64,000 nt of DNA from Pempheris klunzingeri. Its lineage: Eukaryota > Chordata > Actinopteri > Acropomatiformes > Pempheridae. This document shows positions 12,264-24,055 of this stretch, in pieces; positions within the stretch are counted from its first letter, which is position 1; each line of letters begins with the position of its first letter. A program made the position numbers and the translations under genes. The notes beneath the pieces were generated by a model. The model was not told where the DNA came from, did not search any database, and saw only the letters and a program-made list of their open reading frames with translations. Location of the stretch: assembly GCF_042242105.1 (NCBI RefSeq), contig NC_092012.1, positions 28,310,978-28,374,977 on the forward strand, written 5' to 3'.

Positions 12264-14396
12264 CACTCTAAGAAATTAAAACTTAAGTTGTGGTTACTCA
12301 GTCTGTGAGTTTGGTTTAATTGATACTAATTTGGCATAATCCTAGCAAGCTTCTGTTAGGCTCAGTGCACAAGAGAGCATTTTCAGATTGTCTGTTTTTA
12401 GCAGTTGGAAGTCTGAATATAATATTAACTATTTTTTTAACATTTTGTTGCATTAGTTGGGTTGTTCTGAGGGGGTTGTGAAAAATTTGATAGTTGGCTA
12501 ACTGCTGATTGCATTTTGATATTGTGCAGCCTTGCATGTGAGTAAGGACCCATTTCATCCCAAAACTGTACCCTGTAACTACAGCATATTTTGCACAGTA
12601 ATATACCGTTCTGTATTATTATAGTTGAATACTGTAAAGTCCTTCGTTTTTAAAGAACAAGATAATAACAGTAAGCTACCGTACAATCTTACTTGGTTCT
12701 CTTAACAAGGTAACTGTGCTCTTACTGAAGTCAGTGTTACCCCGTCATGTCACTTTGTGAAGAATTTTAATTGTGTCGACAGTTTTTTCGACGATATAAC
12801 ATAAACGTAACAAAGTTAAAATTACTGCTTGGTGTTAGCAGCGAGTTGCTAGAATGAATGCTAATGGTTTCAGTCACTGTTAGTGATGCTAACCGCTTTG
12901 GCTGCAGTGGACAAAACTTTGGTTCTTTCTTTTAAACCACATTACAAGTAACGTGTCGATTTCTTTAATTTTCATAGCTTGGAAAATGACTTTCTAAGCT
13001 ACCAAATCTAACTAGGTTAGCTAAGTTAAGCTAAGTTAGCTCTGTCTTTTTCGGTCAAATCAAATGTCAAAATGTAAGACGTGATGCTGTTATCAAATCC
13101 CCAAAAAGTACTTGGCTGTATTTGAATGTATTTGAATTTGGAAAAACAGGATCTGAGAATTTTTGTTTGAATTTCAAGTACGTTTTATATTCTTTCTCTG
13201 TTACTACATTGTAGGCGCTTCATTGGTATCAACCCAGAGAGGGGAACAAAGGCAAACCAGGGCAAAATAATGTCCAAGAAGACAGGGAAGCTGGTCCAGA
13301 AGAAGGCAGCAACTGTGAATCCCCATGTGGCCACGCTTAGAAAAAGACTCATGGACTTTGAATGGGGTTTTATGTAAACTCACAACATGTCCACACTGGA
13401 CCTTGCTTTCACAAAGCAAAGATGCTCATGTTGTCATTTTAAGGTAAGGTGTTGTGTTCGGTTCAGTTAAGTATACAGTTGTGCTCTTAAGTTTACATAC
13501 CCTGGCAGAATTTGTAAAATGTGCACCATTCTTTAATGAAAACATGAATGATCAGGCAAAATACATTTGTTTTATTTTAAATGGGATTCAAACTAAACTA
13601 TGACATATTAGAAAAAAGCAAAAGCATTAAATAGAGCATAACAAAATGAGAAAATGACAATATTTCACAAATTTTGCCAGGGTATGTAAACTTATGAGTA
13701 CAACTGTATATCAGTCCAGGTGTCTCTGTTTTGAAGTTTGAGGTTTGTTGTTTGTTGTCTTAGTGTTCATTGAACTTTACCACAGGTTATGTAAGACTGA
13801 TTGACATAAAGGTACATAAAGTGTGATGTGCAATGTGTGCTCTCCTGATTGTTTACAAGGTGTTTAATGTCATTAATTGTTCTTTATATTTTACATGAAA
13901 TTTGTTAGCTGCTCTGCTGAATGTGTTTAATGCAGTAGTTTAATAAATTCTATGTTATAATGGTAAATGTTATATTGCCATATGTTTTTAATTAGCTTCA
14001 ATAAAAGCCCAATGTTGAAAAGTCATCTCTTGTCAGCCATTTCTAAGCTAGCAATTTTCAGGGGTTTTCATTTTGAGATGTGACATTTTTTAATCATTAG
14101 CTTTTAGCAATGTTATCACATTCTATATCAACACATTCTATGGTATCCATTTTACAGTAATATACTGTTTATGAAGATTACAGTAGCAACAGTAAAATAA
14201 CGGTGTAATGGCACCACAAAGCTGACAGTATTATACTGTAAAGCTTATACCCTCAACAGCACAATACTGTAATACTTTTTACAGTGATATACTGCTGTTG
14301 TAGTTACAGTAGGTTTACTGTAGAATAACGGTATCTTGCTGGCAACTTTAGCTGCCAGCTCTTTACTGTAAATTTATGGGGAAATTTCTTAGAGTG
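12264..14396. mobile_element. Candidate non-autonomous DNA transposon with ACTGTA-rich subterminal regions
   Basis: The left end CACTCTAAGAAATT is the exact reverse complement of the right end AATTTCTTAGAGTG (14 bp). Both subterminal zones (12560-12700 and 14140-14370) are packed with ACAGTA/TACTGT-type motifs and ACGGT, as expected of transposase-binding subterminal repeats. There is no intact transposase, and a Tc1 MITE is nested inside. No clean target duplication was found, so the ends could belong to separate elements. Confidence 0.45.
13476..13706. mobile_element. Tc1/mariner-type MITE (231 bp)
   Basis: The ends CAGTTGTGCTCTTAAGTTTAC... and, reversed, CAGTTGTACTCATAAGTTTAC... form inverted repeats of roughly 35-40 bp, continuing into ATACCCTGGCA. 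It is flanked by TA on both sides, the Tc1/mariner target duplication. It has no coding capacity. Confidence 0.85.
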
Positions 14397-16546
14397 TACA
14401 GAGATTTGTGACATCTTTCAGATCATTGTATTAGTTTCACAGTCCACAACCTTATTGTTTAGGTTAAAACTCTCATAGTGTTGTTTTCAGAGGAGAAGTT
14501 CTTAAAATCCACTGTGCACTACCTTCTCAGCAGTAAACAGCAGACGCAGTGAGAGTCTAGCTGGTAAATGTAGTGGAATATTTAGCAGCTAAAGAGAAAG
14601 ACATTTCCCTAAGGAGTTGCAAGAGACCAAAACTTTGCTTGAAATGCGTACACCACGAGAGCCTCATAAGGTGGTAAAAAATACATGTGAAGTCCGCGGA
14701 CGTAGAAGCCAAATCTGTTGATGGAAAAATTATGTTTTTCAGCAGATATCTAAAACAACAAGACTGAGCTAGCGAGGCAGTTTTGTGCTTCTACATGTGG
14801 TATTTATTCAGTTTGAGGAATCCCACCATCTCTACAAAGCATTAGCTCAACTTGGCTCAACAGGGACTAGTTATTGTCTCTGTTGCTGGGGCTTCACCAG
14901 GGGTCGGCCTATTTGCTGGAGTGGTAAACTAGTTTTATTACATAGGAGTCTACCGACGTGGCCAGTTATTACCTTGGAAGCAGATATAACACTATGTATT
15001 TTGTGAGCAGATTGTGCCAAAATATGGATACATTTTAATTATATTGGTATCTGTTGTATCATTACTTCAGTGATTCTAATGGACTTGGCACTTTTACTGC
15101 CACCTCTAATGGCAGTAAAGCCCACCCTTTCGTGTATATTGCTTAAACATGAAGCTCCTCTAAAGAACCCGGTTTGTTGGATTTAAAAAAGACAAGTGAC
15201 AGCAAAGAGACATCCTACTGTCACCTCAGGCTCATTTACACAACATGTTACAAAAACATCTCTGTGTCTGACCTGAGGTCAAAACGGAAAGGAGCACCCT
15301 GAAAAGGCCGATATGATTAACTGCAAAGGGATCTACATCTGAAGCAGCGTTACTTTGGGTTTTACCATAAAGACAGATGTACGATGAAGGTTAGTGTAAA
15401 GTGAGGATTTTTATGAGGGATTTAGGATTAGGCTCAGATTATCATAAAGTGTCTGATGAGGCATGTTGGGGTTGCAGCATTGATGGTGTCCCTGCTACTG
15501 GCTGCACACACAGATGAGGACTGTATGGTACTTACAGAAATATAGAAAAGTCTTGATTTGTAGGTCTTCCTCTCTGTCATCACTTTCATCTTCTCCTAAT
15601 GTTTGCTTTTTCTTTCATCACATCCACTCCTTGCTCCTCCATATCTCTCACCCTCTCTTTCCTGTGCGACAATATGTGTGCTAGGATGTGGCCTGCCCAC
15701 TCACAAACACAGCCTCCCCCTCAATGATATGCAAGACTCAGATCCTAAATCCTTGCAGCGCCGTGCTCCACGGAGATTCTCTCCCCTTAATGTGATTCTG
15801 CCAGCTCTCACCATCTCTGCTTTATGCCACATTTCTATTTAATGTGTTTTTCTTCCTCTGCTCTTTCCACTGCACACAGCTCAATAAATCACAGCTCATG
15901 AATAAATCGGGAGGTGTCAAGGTTTCAGCTCAGTTTGCCACGAGTTTAGATTTTGTAGCGTTTCTGGCAGCTCTGGTCATCGCAGGTCATGGTGAAAGAC
16001 ATGCGCTATTTAAGACAGTGAGTCAGCAGCTATTGGGAACCATTGGAAGATGACGTTCATGGCCATAGAGGCCTGTGGACAAAACAAATATCTCATAAAG
16101 AGGGCCAATTCACCTAATTTAGAACAGGAGCCATGACATTGACATATCATCAGATGAGAGAGTGCAGATTCTCTACCTGCAATTTTTAAATGTTGTGACA
16201 GCCAGCAGTTAAGGAAACTGCTCACCTGTAAAACTGTGGAGACAGTCCCTCAAATATCAGTCCTAACAATTATGTGCCAGGTCAAGTCAGATCTGTGTGA
16301 TGTTGTCATGCAACCACAAAACTTCCTGATAGATGACTTTTTGGAGTTCCACAAAGACCTAATTGGTCAGTCACAATGTAGTCCTGAGACCATAGGCTCA
16401 GTGAGAAAGTGTTTGCTGAGGTAATAAATCATGTAAAAAGTAAGTTCATTTTCTCATAGACTTCCATTCATTTGAACTTCTTTTTGCAACAAGCAGAGTC
16501 GCTCTGTGCTGGTTAACATTACACCTGCTTTGCATAAGGATATAAC
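14397..16546. other. Unassigned non-coding stretch
   Basis: Open frames up to 79 codons show no recognisable domain. I see no repeats with clear ends. Confidence 0.45.
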
Positions 16547-18128
16547 TGTCATGATCCTGTATTTTGTCTAGTTCCGTTTTTGTCTCGTCTCATGTTGTCT
16601 TGTCATTTCCTGTTTTATTTTGTAGTATCATGTGTTTCCTCGTTTCAGTTACTGTTACTTCCTTTCGTCTGATTGTCTGGCTCCTCCCTGATTGTTTCCA
16701 CCTGTTCCCCATTACCCTGTGTATTTATTGTCTGCGTCTCCCTCTGTCCTGTGCCAGTTCGTCATGTCCATTGTCTTGCCATTCTGCGCTATCTTGTCTG
16801 TGAAGTCCCATTGTTGGAGAACTATTCTTGAGGTTTGGTCGTTTTCAGTTGTATACTTTGTGTCAAGCTTTGCCTTGCTCCTTTTGTTGTTCACGTTAAG
16901 ATTAGTCTAGCTTAGTTTGTTTTCAGTTGTTACTTTGTATCGTGTTTCTAGTTTTGAGTGCCATTTGCCTGAGTATTTCTGTTCTTAGTGTTTTGATTTT
17001 GTTTTGTTTGATCGCTCCTGTTTTTTTCACGGAGTCGCCTTTAGTTAGTTTTAGGGTTTTTTTGTCCACAATGAAAGAGGGGGGAATCCAGGACCTCTCT
17101 TCTGGGCCATATCCCTCCCAGTCGACCAGATACTGACGGCCTCTTCCTCTCCTGCGGACCGCCAAGAGTTTCTTAACTGAGTAGACTGGGCCCCCGTCAA
17201 CCATCCGAGGCGGTGGGGGAGGCTTGGATGCGGGGACCAGGGAGCTTTCCTTCACAGGCTTGATACGGCTGACGTGAAACCCTTAGGGAGCGGGGCAGGC
17301 GGAGACGGACCGATGCTGGGTTGACGACCTTTGAGATGGGAAAAGGGCCCACAAACCGCGGACCCAATTTCCTGGAGGGCACCTGAAGGGGTAAGTCCTT
17401 TGTAGACAGCCAGACCCTCTGACCAGACCGGTACTCAGGAGCAGCTCTCCTGCGCCGATCTGCAGCCTTCTTCATCCGGGGGCCCAGTCTACTCAGTTAA
17501 GAAACTCTTGGCGGTCCGCAGGAGAGGAAGAGGCCGTCAGTATCTGGTCGACTGGGAGGGATATGGCCCAGAAGAGAGGTCCTGGATTCCCCCCTCTTTC
17601 ATTGTGGACAAAAAAAACCCCTAAAACTAACTAAAGGCGACTCCGTGAAAAAAACAGGAGCGATCAAACAAAACAAAATCAAAACACTAAGAACAGAAAT
17701 ACTCAGGCAAATGGCACTCAAAACTAGAAACACGATACAAAGTAACAACTGAAAACAAACTAAGCTAGACTAATCTTAACGTGAACAACAAAAGGAGCAA
17801 GGCAGAGCTTGACACAAAGTATACAACTGAAAACGACCAAACCTCAAGAATAGTTCTCCAACAATGGGACTTCACAGACAAGATAGCGCAGAATGGCAAG
17901 ACAATGGACATGACGAACTGGCACAGGACAGAGGGAGACGCAGACAATAAATACACAGGGTAATGGGGAACAGGTGGAAACAATCAGGGAGGAGCCAGAC
18001 AATCAGACGAAAGGAAGTAACAGTAACTGAAACGAGGAAACACATGATACTACAAAATAAAACAGGAAATGACAAGACAACATGAGACGAGACAAAAACG
18101 GAACTAGACAAAATACAGGATCATGACA
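16547..18128. mobile_element. Palindromic chromodomain Ty3/gypsy insertion with a 5-bp target duplication
   Basis: The left arm is 16547-17196, the right arm 17477-18128, and they are near-identical inverted copies of about 650 bp around a 280-bp spacer. Each arm runs from an LTR terminus (TGTCATGATCC at the left edge, its reverse complement at the right) through most of an LTR into a chromodomain coding segment. The whole unit is flanked by ATAAC (16542-16546 and 18129-18133), so it integrated as one molecule. Both outer ends are the same LTR end, whereas a normal element has one start and one finish. A diverged solo copy of this LTR lies at 38060-38633. Confidence 0.85.
17060..17475 (-). 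pseudogene. Gypsy polyprotein remnant: integrase C-terminus plus chromodomain
   Basis: On the minus strand 17475-17197 encodes an integrase C-terminal SH3-like segment ([25 protein letters not shown]). After a frameshift near 17265, 17255-17072 encodes the linker [17 protein letters not shown] and a chromodomain ([24 protein letters not shown]). Catalytic integrase, RT and gag are absent. The frameshift coincides with loss of a few residues usual before HVSRI. A second, plus-strand copy of the chromodomain part is in the right arm at 17485-17615. Confidence 0.85.
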
Positions 18129-18133
18129 ATAAC

Positions 18134-20103
18134 TGTTGTCATTGTGAGTATGTTGGCATGCTAATGTTAGCATTTAGCTGAAAGAACTGCAAATGCTACA
18201 TTGGCTAATCAACAATGTGCAGGTGCATATTCCAGGTAGAATACCCTGTAAAGGGATTGTTGACACAAAACACAAGATGATTGTCACCTTTTTCCTGTCG
18301 GCCACAGTGTTGTCCTTGATATGACTCCCTGAGCATTTCTGTAGCTGACACCCAGACAATATCCTTTAATATAATCAATTCACTTTCATGACTTTTACTG
18401 AGCACACTTCATGTTCAGACCATTCCTCTTGCACCACACTCACACACAAGACGTAGCAAAATAAACTGTGTTGCTCATTGTAACGGCTGGTGAAACTCAG
18501 TCAAGTTCATGGTCGAGTTTAAAAAAACAAAGGTTAAATATCATAATATTGTAATATAGATATTGGGACCACATGGTTTTATTAAGGGAAAGATGTGCTG
18601 AACATGTACAATCACTTCATAAAAGCAGGACAGTGTCCTTCAGTACAAAATTATCCTCACACAGAACTGCTTTTAATAACCAGAAAATATTCACCACTTT
18701 CGCTTGGTGGCAAGCAAGTTATGTCTCTATTAAGGCAATGTAATGAGTCCTTTTGCAAAATGAATCCCATAGCACAGAGGTGACATTTCACCTCAGTCCA
18801 TTAATGTCTTCATCACTCCCATCTCGCTGCCTCCTGGACTCTTTATTAGCGAGGGTCAGACAATTAGCCTCTCCTTGAGAGGGGGGAGCAGAGAGGCTCC
18901 TGTTGAGAAGCTCCCCATCAGCCAGTCCTTCATCTCACTGTCAACACCTGTTTTAGAAAGAGATCAGAGAACAGTGAAAAGGCTGGGCTCAATTAAAATC
19001 TACTCTTAGACATGATGCACGTACAGAGTGCCTAAACTCATCTGAGACATCAGACACATATGAGACAGCTGCCACCATTTGAAAAGTAATGGCGAGATGT
19101 GGAATGAGATATACTGTCTTGTTTGTTTCATCTCTTAATTTGCTCTGCTGACACATCAATGCATAATTATCATAGAGAGGCTTGATAAGGGCTGTTTGTC
19201 AAGAGAACAAACAAAAAACAAAACGTGAAATTTTGAAGACCCTCCCCCTCCAGTTACATAGGAGAAATATTTGAACAGTGTGTCCCCAAAATGAACACAA
19301 CAGGTCTCTGTCCATTAGAAACTAGATGGAAAACTCAGGTCAGCCGAACTCAACAGTGGGTCAAGCCCTTTCTTTCCTCTGAAATAGCCCACCATTGTAT
19401 TGCAAACACAGATGGTGGAAGGTGCTTGTGCAACAGAACGGAATGATCAAAATGTCACCAGTTAATGCCACGCAGAGTTCAGACAGGCCAGAACTGCTGT
19501 CTGGCTTATTGCATGGGACAGGGAAGTCTGGGACCTCACAGTTGCTCTTCTTTTAGAGAATGGTGAGGTGGAGAATTGAAAACAATCCAAAGGACTCCGA
19601 GTATAACACCTGACAAACCCTTTCAGCCTAAATGGCGGACTAGCACGTGCATGTTCATGGTTTTAAATGTCATTCAGTCTGTAAAATTATTTCCCATTTG
19701 ATCAGATGGAAATGGAGGCCAGAAGTTTATTCTTAGTAAGAGCTGATATATTCACACGCTTGTGGTCAAACTCAGAGTCAGTCTGTTCTGAGACATTTTT
19801 ACACAATGGAAGTTTGGAACTCTACTGGGTTCGCTTGACATGACAAGAGTATACTACAGTCTTTGTCTGGAGTGGAAAACAGTCTAATAATATCAAATGT
19901 TCCTCATATGACCTTCATCACGCCAACCACTGGTCTGTCCATACATCCCTATATGAGGAAAAGAGACATGATACTATAGTCACTAGTTACACAAATGTGT
20001 AAAAGACATAAATATAAAAGTTGATATGGGGTGAATGTACAGATTATATAACAGATTGTTATGTACTGCAGAATAATGACAGAACAAAAGACAGTATGTG
20101 ATT
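18134..20103. other. Unassigned non-coding stretch
   Basis: No gene, terminal repeat or domain was recognised. Confidence 0.45.
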
Positions 20104-22000
20104 GTGGCGGCGCAGAGTGCAGGAAGGGGCTAAATAGGGGAATATAGGGGAGCTTGAGCCCAAGTGGGGGTAAACCCACTCAATTGCCAAGCGGTTGCTG
20201 ACAACGCCACCTTGGGAATTTCACCCAAGGAATTAATTCCGCCTCTATACCACAGAGGCACACAGGTTCATTATACTCACGAAAGAGAGACGTGGTTCTG
20301 TACAAATAACAATCTTTTATTAACAATAATTAAAGAAAACACACTAAAACGTCCGGACACCTGAAACAGGAGTAAAATGAAATAAATCAGAGCTGGGGCT
20401 CACCTACGGTGCGGTGTGTCAATAGGGCCGTGGATCCCAAAGGAAAAGGGTCACCCTGTGTGAAAAAACCAAGGGTTGACGACACAGCACACTAGGAAGG
20501 GGGACCACCACCGAGACACCAATTCCTCCTGAAGAGGAGAGACCTCTCTTTTCGGATGGCTCTCCTGAAGGAGAGGTCAGCTCTCTTCTCCGGACCTCTC
20601 TCCTGAAGAGGAGAGAAGCTCTCAACTCAGCTAAGCTCTGCCTCAGTGTGGCCTGTACAAGAGCAGGCCACCTCTTTCATGGTAGCGACACAAAGTCCTG
20701 CCTGAACTAAGCAGATCAGCGCCAGCAGGTGCGACCACGAGTCTGCCAGCTGATAACTAGAGCAACAGGAGCACACCAGCAAGTTAGCATCAAGCTGCTA
20801 ACTAGCCAGGAACAAAGGAGCGACCGGATCCTCCAGCCTGTAACCACACAGCAAAGGACACAGAACCAAACCCTTTTCTTCAGCAACGAGCTGAGAAAGC
20901 AGCTCACCTCAAGGACTCTTCTTCTCCCCCTTTAAGAACTGGTAACAAACTCTAACTGGGCATAATTAGCATAACATTACTGCATACATGGTCTACCCTT
21001 GTTAATGTATTTGATTTGCTTTAATGTTCATTGAGTTTGGTTATTGTGATGTGTTGTAGATTACTGTGCAGCCATTAAGTTTAGTTGATGTTAGTTTGTT
21101 CACGCAGACACAGGGTCTGCATGCAACTAACCATCCTTTGTTAACCTGGCACCTTTATCTACACACACACACACAGTTTACAACAGGCCTAGACTGAGGG
21201 ACAAAGCTAAGCTAACAGCTACAGCACTTAGCTTTTCTTTGTTTCCTCTGCCCCACACCCCAGGGGGTCTGGCTATCACCATTTGGGCTCTCCCCCACCT
21301 TTGTGGTCCTACCTCACATTCCTCAGCCTAATCACACACACACACACTCCCTATTGTTTGTTAGTTAGTCATAGACACATAGTTAGATTGTTTGATTGAT
21401 TTTTGTTTGTAAGACCTTCTCTGCTTCAGCTGTACTTGCAAACAAGTACAAATGGTGTCTTCTTTAATGTTGTACAAGGGTGAATACTGCCAACCTCTAC
21501 ACTGTCAAGAACTCCAAAATCCTTCGGCTGGCTATCAGTGTGGTAATTTTGGTAGTAATCATTAAATTAATTATAAAACATAATTCCAAATTGATAGTTT
21601 AGTATTTTTATGAGACTAAATCAATTAAAAGGGCTATCTTTTCCTCGTTTTCCGAGGTGGTGCCCCAATCGAGGTGGACTTTATTCAAAGTTCCATTAAT
21701 TTTAATAATTATTAATTATCTTTGATAATTATTAATTATTTGTGATAGCCAAATTGAACTTACCACTTGTTAAACCCCAACAACATAAACCCCCCCCCAT
21801 ATCCAGACACACACAGATACGCGTCTGTCTTATAAATGAAGTTTGGATCCTTCGACCTTGGCACAATCAGGGTTGTAGTTCCTGTGCTTTGCTTCTGACC
21901 ACACGTGTGAATTAACCTCCCTTAACTAAGAATCGACTTGGCGTCTCATTGATTTCAACTTCCCCGACCCTGCGACATACGACATGGCGCATTGTAACAT
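20104..22000 (-). mobile_element. Possible long LTR or LTR-retroelement remnant
   Basis: Read on the minus strand, the segment would start TGTTACAATGCGCC (near 22000) and end GCCGCCACA (near 20104). It has an AATAAAAG polyadenylation-like site about 200 bp before the end, an LTR-like layout. It also holds an AT-rich AATTATTAATTAT block (21700-21745) and a cluster of CTCCTGAAGAGGAGAG-type units (20520-20620). No target duplication or gag/pol coding was found, so this is tentative. Confidence 0.3.
20520..20625. repeat. Short tandem/inverted CTCTCCTGAAG-GAGAGG cluster
   Basis: Three spaced copies of a CTCCTGAAG(A)GGAGAG unit, each a near-palindrome, occur within about 100 bp. The function is unknown. 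It lies inside the possible LTR. Confidence 0.6.
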
Positions 22001-22814
22001 CCCAGCCTCTCACTGTCTCTGCAAAGGATTTCTAATGTTGTAAATAAGTTTCTGTGTTCCTTCTGCCTGATTATTAAACATTTCCTCCAGACAAGCTGAA
22101 CATTTTTGTTGAATGTGATCGTTTGGGTGGAATATACTGAGTCAATATTTAGACATGAGATGGTTTATGCATACAATTGAGCTGAGATGTGAAAGAGGTT
22201 AATGGGATTTGAAACTGTTGCAGTGGCTCAGTTTGCTCAGACTTCTCTGCGCCTGGAGGAATGATTTTAATTTGGTGTGGAGACATGATTCACTCAAGAA
22301 CCAATTTTCTTTCTAAAACAAATGTGTTTCCATCAGCAGGGTTCATCGTGGCAGCACATAACCTCTTAATCTGAATTTTGCAGGGTCTGTGTTTTATTAA
22401 TGATCCTCAGAGGAAGGCTTTAAGACTAAAAAACTTCACAACAAAACTCAAATGCAGTACTACTGAAATAGCAATATTCACTTAATCAATGCAACAGATT
22501 AAGCCATGTGCTATTGAACCCACTGAGGCCAAGACTGACAAAATGGCACAGGCACCCTTGTGATTTGTTCACGGATATTTACACAACTAACTGAAGAAGA
22601 GTTATTAAATATGGATTAGCGCTGATTAAAATTAATCAAGAACAAGGTGAAGAGCATGTGTGACATATCATCAGTTTGTTTTAAACTGCTGTAGCACAGC
22701 ATTTGATTCATTTAGATGAAGACACTCATAAAAGAGATGGAAAGAGAGAGAGAGAGAGACAGTCTCTCAGAATATTGATACACATACAGTACAGTTTAGT
22801 ATAGTACTACGTTT
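22001..22814. other. Unassigned non-coding stretch
   Basis: I see nothing beyond a short (GA)n run near 22744. Confidence 0.45.
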
Positions 22815-24055
22815 TAGATTAATATTGAAGACATCAGAATGATGAAGGAACACGTGGAATTATTTAATAAATAAAAATGTGTTTAAATTGTACTTTAGAT
22901 TCTTCAAAGTAGTCACCTTTTGCTGTAAGGACAGCTTTGCAGCTCTGCATTCTCAGCTTCATGAGGTAGTCACCTGGAATGGTTTTCCAACAGTCTTGAA
23001 GGTTCAACTCATCCCAGAGCATCTCAGTTGGCTTTATGTCAGGTGATTGTGGAGGCCAGGTCATCTGGGGCAGCACTCCATCATTCTCCGTCTTGTTCAA
23101 ATAGCCCTTACACAGCCTGGAGGTGTGTTTAGGGTCACTGTCTTGTTGAACAGAAAATCAAAAAATAATTTTTAAAAATCAGATGGGATGGCATGATGGT
23201 ACAAGTGGTTAAGTGTGCCTTGAATTTTGAATAAATCACCCCCACGCCATCACACCTCCTCCTCCATGCTTCACCGTGGGAGCCACGCTTGTAGAAAGTG
23301 TCACCTTTTCTGCATCTCACAAAGAAATGGCGAGTGGAATCTAAAATCTTAAAGTCTAATGTCTAATTCCTTGTGTTTCTTGGCTTGAGTGTTCTGTATT
23401 CTGTAGTTGTTGTTCTTCCTCAGTAGTGGCTTCTATGCAGCAATTCAACCATGGAGGCCTGATTTACGCAGTCTCCTCTGAACAGTTGATGTTGAGATGT
23501 GTCTGCCAATTGAATTCCTGTGAAGCATCAGTTTCTGAGGCTGGTAACGCTGATGAACTTATCCTCTACAGCAGAGGTAACTGTTTGATGGTTTGATGTT
23601 TCTCACGACTTCATTTGAGGTTACATTCAAAGTTCTTGAAATTTTCCAGTCTGACTGACCTTCATGTCTGAAAGTAATGATGGACTGTCGTTTCGCTTTA
23701 CTTAGTTTATTGGTTCTTGCCATAAAATGGATTAGATCAGTAGTCAAATATTCACTGTATCAAACTGTGTACAAATCCTACCTCTGTACAACACAACTGA
23801 TGGTCTCAAACACATTAAGAAGACAAGAAATTCTACAAATTAACTCTTGACAAGGCACACGTGTGGAAAACCATTCTAGGTGACTTCATGAAGCTGACTG
23901 AGAGAATGCCTAGGGTGTGTAAAGCAGTCAGCAAAGCAGAAGGTGGCTACTTTGAAGAATCTAAAATATAAAACTGGTGTGGTCTGATTTCTTTTTGGTC
24001 TGAACACTTTTTGTTTACTGCATAATTCCATATGTGTTCCTTCATAGTTTTGTCG
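22815..24055 (-). mobile_element. Tc1-like transposon with a decayed transposase and long inverted repeats
   Basis: The transposase reads right to left. The N-terminus near 23723 has MARTNKLSKAKRQSI (HTH region). The C-terminus near 23070-22864 has LPQMTWPPQSPDIKPTEMLWDEL, the usual W-PSQSPDLNPIE-LW motif with its final catalytic residue context, then KGDYFEESK. Stops and frameshifts break the middle. The ends share GAAGGAACAC...GGAATTA...AAA...GTGTT and AGATTCTTCAAAGTAGYCACC in inverted orientation, so the terminal repeats are long (over 100 bp). The right outer end appears cut where the LINE at 24056 begins. Confidence 0.8.

Noticed and set aside
16564..18111. Frames of 60-79 codons that occur as mirror pairs
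   Set aside because: They lie in the LTR arms of the gypsy palindrome. The exact mirroring reflects the inverted repeat and does not indicate genes.
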